64,000 nucleotides of DNA from Streptomyces niger. Its GTDB lineage: Bacteria; Actinomycetota; Actinomycetes; Streptomycetales; Streptomycetaceae. Below the pieces are notes generated by a model. That model was not told where the DNA came from, did not search any database, and was given only the letters and a program-made list of their open reading frames with translations. Positions 28,125 to 38,837 of this stretch are shown one piece after another. A program made the translations under genes and the position numbers. Location: positions 186,001 to 250,000 of the forward strand of contig NZ_JOFQ01000013.1 in the NCBI RefSeq assembly GCF_000718305.1, given 5' to 3'. The first letter of the stretch is position 1; every line of letters begins with the position of its first letter.

Positions 28125-28906
28125 CAATGATCCGTCTGGTTCGTCTGACCCGTGTGGGAGTCGCCGCTGTCGTCTACGTCGAACGACGGCACACCTTCCC
28201 GGGAATCGCCCTCGACCGCGTCCGCCTCGGGGAGGAACGGGGCGAGCTCGGGGAGCTCGTCCAGGCCCCGCAGGCCCATCCGCTCCAGAAAGTAGTTCGT
28301 CGTCCTGTACAGGATCGCACCTGTTTCGCCTTCCGTGCCCGCCTCCTCGACCAGACCGCGCTGGAGGAGGGTGCGCATCACGCCGTCGCAGTTGACACCG
28401 CGTACGGCAGAGACCCGGGACCGGCTGACCGGTTGACGGTACGCGACCACGGCCAGAGTCTCCAATGCGGCCTGCGTCAGCCGGGCCTGCTGGCCGTCCA
28501 GGACGAAGGCCTCCACGGCGTCGGCGTACTCCGGGCGCGTGTAGAACCGCCAGCCGCCCGCGACCAGCCGCAGGTCGAAGCCGCGGCCCTGCCGGGCGTA
28601 CTCGTCCGACAGTTCGCGCAGCGCGATCGCCACGTCCCGGCGGCGGCGCTGCAGCACCTTGGCGAGGTGCTCCTCGGTGGCGGGCTCGTCGACGACCATC
28701 AGGACGGCCTCCAGCGCGGGCTTCAGGTCCAGCGCCGCGACCCCGAGGGCGCCGGGCGGCGCTTCGGGGACCTCGGGGGCCTGCGCCTCGGGGAGGTCGT
28801 ACGTCTCCTCGGGGCCGACGGCCCCTTCAGGGCTGATCGCCTGTTCGCCGACGGCCTCTCCGCCGCCGACGGCGGGGCCGGTCCGCTCCGTGCTGTGGGC
28901 GCTCAT
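28124..28906 (-). CDS. scpB: SMC-associated segregation/condensation protein ScpB
   Basis: The 260-residue protein is the winged-helix subunit that dimerises and binds the kleisin ScpA in the SMC condensin. The family core is visible as LKPALEAVLMVVDEPATEEHLAKVL, FYTRPEYADAVEAFV, LTQAALETLAVVAYRQPVSRSRVSAVRGVNCDGVMRTLLQRGLVEE and YRTTNYFLERMGLRGLDELPEL. An acidic N-terminal tail of about 50 residues and an acidic C-terminal tail flank it. It overlaps scpA by ATGA. Confidence 0.95.
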   Translation of the reverse strand: MSAHSTERTGPAVGGGEAVGEQAISPEGAVGPEETYDLPEAQAPEVPEAPPGALGVAALDLKPALEAVLMVVDEPATEEHLAKVLQRRRRDVAIALRELSDEYARQGRGFDLRLVAGGWRFYTRPEYADAVEAFVLDGQQARLTQAALETLAVVAYRQPVSRSRVSAVRGVNCDGVMRTLLQRGLVEEAGTEGETGAILYRTTNYFLERMGLRGLDELPELAPFLPEADAVEGDSREGVPSFDVDDSGDSHTGQTNQTDH

Positions 28907-30132
28907 GCCGTCTCCGTCTCCTTCTGGGGCTTCTCGTCGGTCCGCTGCTCCGCCGGGCGGTCGAACTCGTCCGTGACGACGGGCTCGGACCCGTCCTCCG
29001 TACCGGCCCAGCGGACCATCAGCTCGCCCAGCGCCTCGGGCTGGTCCAGGGCCACCGCGCGCTCGCGGTACAGCTCCAGGAGCGCCAGGAAGCGGGCGAC
29101 CACCGTGAGGGTGTCCGGGGCGTCCTCGGTCAGCTCCTGGAAGGACGCCTCGCCCGCCACGCGCAGCCGCGCCACCATCACCTCGGCCTGTTCGCGCACG
29201 CTGACCAGCGGGGCGTGGATGTGATCGACGTACACCTGCGGCTTGGCCTTGGGCTGCATCGCCTTCACGGCCAGCTTGGCGAACCCCTCGGCACCGATGC
29301 TGATGACGACCTCGGGCAGCAGCTCGGCGTGGTGCGGTTCGAGCCCGACGGTACGGGGGTAGCGGCGCGCCTCGTCCTCCAGGCGGCGGCTGAAGATGTC
29401 GGCGATCTCCTTGTACGCGCGGTACTGCAGCAGTCGGGCGAAGAGCAGGTCGCGCGCCTCCAGGAGGGCGAGGTCCGCCTCGTCCTCGACCTCGGCGGCG
29501 GGCAGCAGCCGGGCGGCCTTCAGGTCCAGCAGGGTCGCCGCGACGACCAGGAACTCCGTCGTCTGGTCCAGGTCCCAGTCCGGGCCCATGGCCCGGATGT
29601 GCGCCATGAACTCGTCGGTGACCTGCGAGAGGGCGATCTCGGTGACGTCCAGCTTGTGCTTGGAGATCAGCTGCAGGAGGAGGTCGAAGGGGCCCTCGAA
29701 GTTCGCCAGGTGCAGGGTGAACCTGCCGTCCCCGGTGACGGTCGCGTCCGAGGGCCCGGCGGGCCCGCCCTCTTCGGGTACGGCTTCGGGCTCCCCCTCG
29801 GGGCCCGCCTCGGCGTCCCCTTCGTGTACGGCCTCGGGCTCCGCCTCTTCGTGTACGGCCTCGGGCTCCGCCTCAAGGGCCTCGACCGTGGCCTCTTCAG
29901 GGACCGCGGCCGCTACCGGCTCCGGCTCCGGAGCCTCGGCCGCTGCCCGATCCGGCTCTGGGGTCGCGGCCGCTGCCCGCTCCGGTTCGGGGTCCGCCGG
30001 CGTCGCCGCGGCCGGGAGCGCGGGGGCTTCCGGGGCGGGCTCCGGGGGCGGCGGCGTGCCCGGGCCGTGGCCCAGGGAGCGGCGCGGGGTGCGCGGGGCG
30101 GGCGCTGAGGGGTCGTCGTGGCTCGTCGGCAT
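28903..30132 (-). CDS. scpA: SMC-associated kleisin ScpA
   Basis: The kleisin core begins at about residue 135 with FTLHLANFEGPFDLLLQLISKHKLDVTEIALSQVTDEFMAHI, includes LDLKAARLLP, and ends with the winged helix FLALLELYRERAVALDQPEALGELMVRW. The first roughly 130 residues are Pro/Ala/Glu-rich and hold imperfect repeats of EPEAVHE/EPEAVPE, an unusually long extension compared with the roughly 250-residue family core. I used ATG 30132 (MPTSHDD); an upstream in-frame start is possible because the ribosome site is weak. ScpA bridges the SMC heads. Confidence 0.93.
   Translation of the reverse strand: MPTSHDDPSAPAPRTPRRSLGHGPGTPPPPEPAPEAPALPAAATPADPEPERAAAATPEPDRAAAEAPEPEPVAAAVPEEATVEALEAEPEAVHEEAEPEAVHEGDAEAGPEGEPEAVPEEGGPAGPSDATVTGDGRFTLHLANFEGPFDLLLQLISKHKLDVTEIALSQVTDEFMAHIRAMGPDWDLDQTTEFLVVAATLLDLKAARLLPAAEVEDEADLALLEARDLLFARLLQYRAYKEIADIFSRRLEDEARRYPRTVGLEPHHAELLPEVVISIGAEGFAKLAVKAMQPKAKPQVYVDHIHAPLVSVREQAEVMVARLRVAGEASFQELTEDAPDTLTVVARFLALLELYRERAVALDQPEALGELMVRWAGTEDGSEPVVTDEFDRPAEQRTDEKPQKETETA
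29760..29890 (-). repeat. Imperfect tandem repeat coding EPEAV(H/P)E in ScpA
   Basis: Near-identical units of about 30 nt containing TACGGCCTCGGGCTCCGCCTC (plus-strand reading, split here at most 21 bases across variants) recur three to four times. They encode the acidic EPEAVHE/EPEAVPE repeats in the ScpA N-terminal extension. Such repeats expand and contract easily. Confidence 0.65.
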
Positions 30133-30180
30133 CGTGGTCCATACGCTGCGGTCCCGTGCCGCGCACGGCGCCGGGCTGGT

Positions 30181-30205
30181 CACCGGCGGGCGCCCCCCGC
30201 CGGTG
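30181..30205 (-). terminator. Hairpin after RHH gene
   Basis: CACCGGCGGG pairs with CCCGCCGGTG around a 5-nt loop. A second palindrome (CGGCCGCCCGGGCGGCCG, 30245-30262) lies closer to the RHH stop at 30293. Either could end the parA-RHH message before scpA. Confidence 0.55.
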
Positions 30206-30292
30206 CCGGAAGGCTAACCCGCAGGGGCCCCGCGGGCACGGACCCGGCCGCCCGGGCGGCCGGAGTTCCGCAGCATGGCCCTCAGGAGCCGC

Positions 30293-30868
30293 TCAGCGGC
30301 CCCTCAGCCGCCGCACGAGGATGCTGGCGTCCCCGCGGGACTCCAGGTCCGCCAGGACGACCGCGACGGCCTCCCGGACGATCCGGCCGCGGTCCACCGC
30401 GAGCCCGTGCTCGCCGCGCAGGACCAGGCGCGCGTGCTCCAGGTCCATCAGCTCCTCGGCGGACACGTAGACGGTGATCTTCTCGTCGTGCCGTTCCCGG
30501 CCGCTGGGGCGGCGGTTCGCGCCCCGGCCGCCACGCCGCCGGGCGGGGCTCCCCGCCGCGGGCGCGCCCGCGGCCGCCGCCTCCTGCCGGCGGCGCTCCT
30601 TGGCGGCCTCGTCGGCCGTGTCGCGTCCGCTGTGCTGCTCCGCGGGCACCGAGGCCCCGGACGCCGCGGCAGCGGGTTCGCCCTCCGGGCGGCGCTGTGC
30701 GGCGCCCCCCTGCTGCGGCGCGGTCGGGTCGGCTTCGCCGCCGGGCGCCGGCACGCGGGGTGCCTCGCCGTTCGCGGGGGTGCCGTTCGCCGGCCGGCGG
30801 GGCGAGGAGGACTGCAGCGCCGTCCCCCCGGTGGTGCGGAACAGCTCATCGGCGCCGGGCAGACTCAC
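30293..30868 (-). CDS. Ribbon-helix-helix protein paired with ParA
   Basis: The 191-residue protein has a short N-terminal motif (SLPGADELFRTTGG) and then about 100 residues of Ala/Pro/Arg-rich linker. Its C-terminal ribbon-helix-helix reads EKITVYVSAEELMDLEHARLVLRGEHGLAVDRGRIVREAVAVVLADLE. The GTG start overlaps the parA stop (GTGA); GTG 30880 is an alternative. RHH proteins next to ParA-type ATPases serve as centromere-binding adaptors in type Ib plasmid partition, with the N-terminal tip stimulating the ATPase. A similar role here, on the chromosome, is inference. Confidence 0.8.
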   Translation of the reverse strand: MSLPGADELFRTTGGTALQSSSPRRPANGTPANGEAPRVPAPGGEADPTAPQQGGAAQRRPEGEPAAAASGASVPAEQHSGRDTADEAAKERRRQEAAAAGAPAAGSPARRRGGRGANRRPSGRERHDEKITVYVSAEELMDLEHARLVLRGEHGLAVDRGRIVREAVAVVLADLESRGDASILVRRLRGR

Positions 30869-32028
30869 TCGGCGTGACACCGGGCGAGCACCTCCCTGGC
30901 GAGCTGGCGGTAGGCGGCGGCACCCACGGAGTTGGAGGCGTACGTGGTGATGGGCTCGCCCGCGACCGTGGTCTCGGGGAAGCGGACCGTCCGGCCGATC
31001 ACGGTGTGGTACACGTGATCGTCGAAGGCCTCCACCACGCGCGCGAGCACCTCACGGCTGTGCACGGTGCGCGAGTCGTACATCGTGGCGAGGATGCCGT
31101 CCAGCTCCAGTTCGGGGTTGAGCCGTTCCTGGACCTTCTCGATCGTCTCGGTCAGCAGCGCCACACCGCGCAGCGCGAAGAACTCGCACTCCAGCGGGAC
31201 GATGACCTTGTGAGCCGCCGTCAGCGCGTTGACCGTGAGCAGACCGAGCGAGGGCTGACAGTCGATCACGATGTAGTCGTAGTCGGCCAGCAGCGGCTTC
31301 AGGGCGCGCTGCAGGGTCGACTCGCGCGCGACCTCGCTGACGAGCTGCACCTCGGCGGCTGACAAATCGATATTGCTGGGGAGCAGGTCCATGTTGGGGA
31401 CCGCGGTCTTCAGCAGGACCTCGTCGGCCGACATGCCCCGCTCCATGAGCAGGTTGTAGACCGTCAGGTCCAGCTCCATCGGGTTGACGCCGAGGCCGAC
31501 CGAGAGGGCGCCCTGCGGGTCGAAGTCGACGAGCAGTACGCGGCGGCCGTATTCGGCGAGCGCGGCACCCAGGTTGATGGTCGAGGTCGTCTTGCCGACC
31601 CCGCCCTTCTGGTTGCACATCGCGATGATCTTCGCCGGGCCGTGCTCGGAGAGCGGCCCGGGGATCGGGAAGTAGGGAAGGGGCCGGCCGGTCGGGCCGA
31701 TGCGCTCGCGGCGCTGGCGCGCGGCGTCCGGCGCGAGCGTCGCCGCGTACTCGGGGTCCGGCTCGTACTCCGCGTCCGGATCGTAGAAGTGCCCCTCGGG
31801 CAGGTCGTCGTAGTCGGCGAAACGGGCCGGGTCTGTGCCGCCCTGGTCGCCGGCCATGGCGTTCACTTGATGGCCGTCCATGCTCTGGTGGGCTGTCGTC
31901 GTCATGCTCTTCTGGGCTGCGAAGGTGTGGACAGCGACGGAGCCGACAGCCTCGTGCCCCGAGGGACCCTGGCCCCGTGCAACCGCTCCTGGTCGACCAC
32001 CTCCGGGAGTAAATGTCGACTCATTCAC
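30865..32028 (-). CDS. ParA/Soj-like ATPase
   Basis: The 387-residue protein has a long disordered N-terminus (about 130 residues) before the ParA core. The deviant Walker A is CNQKGGVGKTTSTINLGAALA, the A' region LLVDFDPQGALSVGLG, and Walker B YIVIDCQPSLGLLTVNAL. ParA ATPases form dynamic nucleoid-bound gradients that move DNA or protein cargo. This copy is not next to a parB gene, so it is a second, orphan ParA. Its partner is probably the coupled RHH protein. The scpAB operon follows, which suggests a role in chromosome organisation. Confidence 0.92.
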   Translation of the reverse strand: MNESTFTPGGGRPGAVARGQGPSGHEAVGSVAVHTFAAQKSMTTTAHQSMDGHQVNAMAGDQGGTDPARFADYDDLPEGHFYDPDAEYEPDPEYAATLAPDAARQRRERIGPTGRPLPYFPIPGPLSEHGPAKIIAMCNQKGGVGKTTSTINLGAALAEYGRRVLLVDFDPQGALSVGLGVNPMELDLTVYNLLMERGMSADEVLLKTAVPNMDLLPSNIDLSAAEVQLVSEVARESTLQRALKPLLADYDYIVIDCQPSLGLLTVNALTAAHKVIVPLECEFFALRGVALLTETIEKVQERLNPELELDGILATMYDSRTVHSREVLARVVEAFDDHVYHTVIGRTVRFPETTVAGEPITTYASNSVGAAAYRQLAREVLARCHAE

Positions 32029-32382
32029 AAGTCGTCTTACCTCCTTGGATGTGACCAGGAAACTTATCGATAGGTCAGCGTGACACCATGCCGACGGTTG
32101 GCGACTCTATGGCGTGTCGGGCGTCCGCAGCAACACAATCCACCGGACCCGGCACGATGTGTCGGCAAGGGAACACCTTGATGTCAAGGGCGCGCGGCAC
32201 ACATCCGTGAGGTTTCGGGGGTGTGCGAAAGGGTCGAAGAGAGACGTTCGTTACGAGTTGCGGAGGGCTCGTCGGAGGCCCCCGGCGGACGGTCGCGAAA
32301 ATCTGTCGCAAACGCGACCGGCCGGGCCCGAAAGTCTCAAGGCCCGGCCGTGCGCGTGGTGTTGACGCGCCGTGTTGACGGA
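32029..32382. other. Intergenic region between parA and ald
   Basis: The 354 nt hold the ald terminator (32319-32350) and the parA promoter region. I see no gene in it. Confidence 0.55.
32319..32350 (-). terminator. Hairpin terminator of ald
   Basis: Perfect 10-bp arms (CGGCCGGGCC and GGCCCGGCCG) around a 12-nt loop lie 33 nt downstream of the ald stop. Confidence 0.75.
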
Positions 32383-33507
<1,125 letters not shown>

Positions 33508-33665
33508 GGTCCTTGAATGAGAGCTTGCAGAGAAATATCCGCACATACAGACGCATGACGGATGTGACCGCGAGAGGCGCGGCTCTGCCAGTCTATTGAA
33601 GGAGCTCTTGTTGTCTAGCCTTGCAAAGCAATTTCTTTTCCGTGAACCGCCACCGATTTCGTAGG

Positions 33666-35777
33666 TCAGGCCGGGTGATCCGCCAGGAGTCCCTCTCCGA
33701 GGCCCCGATGCAGCCTTGCCGCCGCCGGGTCACCGAGCCGTTCGAAGGTGTCCGCAATCCGCAGCTGCAGCGCCGCCTCCAGCCGCCCGTCCGCCGCCTT
33801 CCTGGCCAGCTCCAGCGCCTCGAAGCAGGTCCGCAGCGCCTGCTCGGGCCGCCCGGCGTACTCCTGCACCCGCGCCGTCTCCCCCATGGCCCGCGCGAGC
33901 CCCACCGGGTCACCGGCCCGGCGGTACGCCCCGTGTGCGGCGCGCCACTCCCGGAGCGCCTCGGCCCAGCGGCCGGCCTGCGTGTGCACCGCGCCCAGCC
34001 GGCCGTGCAGCCGCGCCGCCTCGGCCGTGTGGCCGCGGGAGAGCCGCAGCTCCAGCGCCCGCCCGTACCAGTCGGCGGCCCGCTGCCAGTCCCCCAGCTC
34101 GGCATACGTGGCGCCCAGCGACTCCAGCGCACGGCCGGTCGCGACCGCGTCCTTCACCGCGCGCGCCGACTCCAGCGCCCCCCGGTACCGCCCCAGCGCC
34201 TTCCGCGACCGGCCGGCCTGCGCGTCCAGGTCGCCGAGGTTCAGCAGCGCGGCGGCCTTCTCGCGGGCCAGGCCGCGCCGCTCGGCGACCTCCAGGACCA
34301 GGCCGTGCAGCCCGTAGAGGTCGGGCGCCGCCGCCTCGGGGGTCTCGTGGGCGAGCAGCGCCCGCACCAGTCCGGCCATCAGCCGCCGGTCCAGGGTGTC
34401 CAGCTCGCCGTCCGCGACGGCGATCCGGGCCGAGTCGAGCAGGGCCGGGCGGCGGGTGCGCAGCCAGGCCGCGGCCTCGGGGACGGACCCGAAGCGCAGC
34501 GACCGCGGCAGCCCTGAGGTCCGCTCGCGGGCCGGGGATCCGGCGGGCTCGCCCATCGCCCGGCAGGACATCAGCTGCCGTACGGTCCGCTCCAGCATCC
34601 GGGCCCGGGAGAGCTGGATCTCGGCGGGGCGCTCGTGGGCCTGGAGCCGGGCGCGCAGCAGCGGCGCGAGGCAGCCGGGCACCCGGTACTGCGGCGGGAG
34701 CGCGGCCAGCGGGTCGGGCCCGTCGGCGGACTCCCCCGCTGGGAGCGCTCCCGTCGGCGCCACCGGCCGGAGCAGCCCCATGGCCGCGAAGTCCCGCAGG
34801 GTGGATTCGGCGGCCTCCACGGAGCAGCCGGCCAGCGCGGACGCCGTGTGCGCGTCGACGAGGCCGGCCGGGGCGAGCGAGAGCAGCCGCAGTATGCGCG
34901 CCGCGGGTGCCGGCAGCGCTTCGTACGTCAACCGGAAGGCACGGGTCAGCGAGCGGGACACCGGTACGGCCTCCTCCTCGTCCGCCGGCAGCAGGAACAG
35001 CGCCCGCCGCAGGTCGGAGAGGGAGGACTTGGGGTGCGTCGCGAGCCAGCCGCCGACCAGCACCAGCGCGGCGGGCTGGCCGCCGCAGTCCTGGACGAGC
35101 TGCTCGGCGGTGCGCGGGTCGACGGTGATGCGGATGCTGCCCGCGTACCGGGTCAGGATCTCCACCCCGGCCGCGGTGTCCAGGCCGCCGAGGGTGCAGG
35201 GCCGGACGTCCGTGATGCCGGTCAGCGGCCCTTCGGAGACCGCGAGGACCAGACAGTCGGGGGCGTCCGGCAGCAGCGGGTCGACCTGCTCGGCGCCGGC
35301 CGCGTCGTCCAGCAGGAGCAGGGCGCGCCGGTCGGCCAGGGCGCCGCGCAGCGCCTCGGTCAGCTCGTCCTCCTCCGCGCCCGCCGGCACCCGCTCGCCG
35401 AGCTGGGTGAGCAGGTCACGCGCCGCGGACGCGGTGGGTACGGGTTGTCCGTCGGCGGTGCTCAGCGAGGATCGCAGCACGCCGTCCGGGTAGTCGCCGG
35501 CCAGGTGCCGGGCGAGTTCGGCGGCGAGGGTGCTGCGTCCCGAGCCGGGCCGGCCGGCGATCAGCAGCACCCGGCTGCGGGCGCCCTTGCGGCCGGAGAG
35601 GGTGTCCAGCCCGGCGCGCTCGATGTCGCTGCGCAGGGCGGCCAGTTCGCGGCCGCGGCCGGCGAAGAAGGGTGCCGGCGGGGCGGTCGCCGCCGGGGCG
35701 CCGGTCCGGCCCGCTCCTCTACGTCCGGGCCCCGACGCCGTCACCGACCGTCCGGTGTCCACCGCCTGCTCCGCCAC
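33666..35777 (-). CDS. STAND-like NTPase with C-terminal TPRs
   Basis: The 703-residue protein starts with a short disordered tail and then a nucleotide-binding domain (about residues 38-280). The P-loop is GRPGSGRS (75-82), with Arg81 replacing the Walker A lysine, while Walker B is intact (ALLLLDDAA, D157-D158). A winged-helix-like region follows, and the last 250 residues are TPR repeats (GRALESLGATYAELGDWQRAADWYGRALEL and similar). The architecture is that of AfsR/NB-ARC-TPR regulators without the N-terminal SARP DNA-binding domain. It is transcribed alone. Loss of the P-loop lysine suggests weak or absent ATP hydrolysis. Confidence 0.8.
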   Translation of the reverse strand: MAEQAVDTGRSVTASGPGRRGAGRTGAPAATAPPAPFFAGRGRELAALRSDIERAGLDTLSGRKGARSRVLLIAGRPGSGRSTLAAELARHLAGDYPDGVLRSSLSTADGQPVPTASAARDLLTQLGERVPAGAEEDELTEALRGALADRRALLLLDDAAGAEQVDPLLPDAPDCLVLAVSEGPLTGITDVRPCTLGGLDTAAGVEILTRYAGSIRITVDPRTAEQLVQDCGGQPAALVLVGGWLATHPKSSLSDLRRALFLLPADEEEAVPVSRSLTRAFRLTYEALPAPAARILRLLSLAPAGLVDAHTASALAGCSVEAAESTLRDFAAMGLLRPVAPTGALPAGESADGPDPLAALPPQYRVPGCLAPLLRARLQAHERPAEIQLSRARMLERTVRQLMSCRAMGEPAGSPARERTSGLPRSLRFGSVPEAAAWLRTRRPALLDSARIAVADGELDTLDRRLMAGLVRALLAHETPEAAAPDLYGLHGLVLEVAERRGLAREKAAALLNLGDLDAQAGRSRKALGRYRGALESARAVKDAVATGRALESLGATYAELGDWQRAADWYGRALELRLSRGHTAEAARLHGRLGAVHTQAGRWAEALREWRAAHGAYRRAGDPVGLARAMGETARVQEYAGRPEQALRTCFEALELARKAADGRLEAALQLRIADTFERLGDPAAARLHRGLGEGLLADHPA

Positions 35778-35963
35778 GGGCCACGCTCCCGTTCACTTGC
35801 GCGCGTACGAGCCGGCCGCCTCTACGGCCGGGATTTGTCGAGCGTAGTTCAAAGGAGGCGCGGATCACGGCGGACATACCGCGTTAATCCGACAAAAATG
35901 GGAGACAAGATTCCGGTAAGGACCCAGGGTTCTCCCCGGGTCCCTCCGGTCACGCCGGGGACA

Positions 35964-36009
35964 GGCGGAGCCTCACGCTGGGAACAGCCGGAGCCTCACG
36001 CCTGGAACG
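35964..36009. repeat. 23-bp imperfect tandem duplication at the 3' end of the NUDIX gene
   Basis: The unit GGCGGAGCCTCACGCTGGGA is followed directly by GCCGGAGCCTCACGCCTGGA, so the last coding bases and stop of the NUDIX gene are copied just beyond it. The 12-mer GGAGCCTCACGC occurs at 35967-35978 and 35990-36001. Confidence 0.7.
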
Positions 36010-36622
36010 GGCGGGCCGGCCAGGGCGCCTCGGCCGGGCGCAGCGCGTCCAGGCCGTCGCCCGACTGCGCGGCCAGCAGCGACAGCACGCCGACGACCAG
36101 GCAGTTGTTGTGCAGCTCGCCCGCCAGTACGCCGCGCGCGAGGTCGGCGACCGGGACCCGGGCCAGCTCCATGTCGGCCTCTTCCTCCTCGACCTCGAAG
36201 CGCTCGCCCTCCGCCTCGGACAGGCCGCGGGCCAGGAAGATCCGCACGGCCTCGTCGCAGCCGCCGGGCGTGGTGAAGACGTCGGTCAGCACCCGCCAGT
36301 CCTCGGCCTTGACGTGCGCCTCTTCGTACAGCTCGCGCTGGGCGGCGTGCAGCGGGTTCTCGCCCGGCACGTCCAGCAGACCGGCCGGGATCTCCCAGAG
36401 CTTGTGCCGTACCGGGTGCCGGTACTGGCGCAGCACCAGGACCTTGCCCTCGTCGTCCAGGGCCAGAACGGCCACCGAGCCGGGGTGGACCTGGTAGTCC
36501 CGCTTCACGGTGGAGCCGTCCGGCATGACGACCTCGTCCGTGCGGACGCTGGTCTTGTTGCCGGTGAACGGGGTCGCCGTCGCGGTGATCCGCCACTCCT
36601 CGGGGGTGTCCTTGATGGCCAT
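35996..36622 (-). CDS. NUDIX hydrolase, ADP-ribose pyrophosphatase-like
   Basis: The 208-residue protein has the NUDIX box as GLLDVPGENPLHAAQRELYEEAHVKA (Gx5Ex7REUxEE-like, with REL-YEE). Upstream, SVAVLALDDEGKVLVLRQYRHPVRHKLWEIPAG is typical of ADP-ribose/nucleoside-diphosphate-sugar pyrophosphatases. GGGAGG precedes the ATG at 36622. It follows pyrG by 81 nt on the same strand, so the two are probably co-transcribed, and a metabolite-cleansing role fits. Confidence 0.9.
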   Translation of the reverse strand: MAIKDTPEEWRITATATPFTGNKTSVRTDEVVMPDGSTVKRDYQVHPGSVAVLALDDEGKVLVLRQYRHPVRHKLWEIPAGLLDVPGENPLHAAQRELYEEAHVKAEDWRVLTDVFTTPGGCDEAVRIFLARGLSEAEGERFEVEEEEADMELARVPVADLARGVLAGELHNNCLVVGVLSLLAAQSGDGLDALRPAEAPWPARPFQA

Positions 36623-36703
36623 GCGCGTCCTCCCAAACAAGCAGAAACCGGGGTACGGGCCGCAAAGCCCGCACCCCGGTAACCGTATCGGTCGGCCGGT
36701 TCC

Positions 36704-38410
<1,707 letters not shown>

Positions 38411-38837
38411 GGCCAAGAGGGAGCTCCCGTGGTCGCGAGGTGAAAAGCGGAGCGGCGCGATCCCGGATTCCACGGGGTGCCGTCGCTGCGGTCGGGGGTG
38501 CCGGGACTTTCTTCCGGCCCACCGGTCCACGGGGTACCAGGCTATCAGCGACGGAGCGTGGTCGCTCCCGCCCGCGCGGGGCGGAATGAATCGCTCCCCG
38601 TATCCGGGGCCCGACGTGACGGAGGCCACCCGTTCGGCCCAGTCCCGGGAAGCGGAGGGTCGCGCGGATCTTCCGTACGCGTCGTATCCTGCTCGGGCAC
38701 TCGCACAGAGCCGTCCGGAAACGGCATCGCCCCGACCCGCTCACCGGACCAGCAGCTCGGCGGGGTTTTCAATGGGCAGGACGGAAGACCGACACGTCCC
38801 ACGGGGGGCGTCACCCCAGTTCGAACGGGAGTTGTAC
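38411..38837. other. Divergent intergenic region between pyrG and GH15 gene
   Basis: The 427 nt contain the two divergent promoter areas. An in-frame ATG at 38772 could extend the GH15 protein by 22 residues. I see no tRNA, strong palindrome or small gene. Confidence 0.5.
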
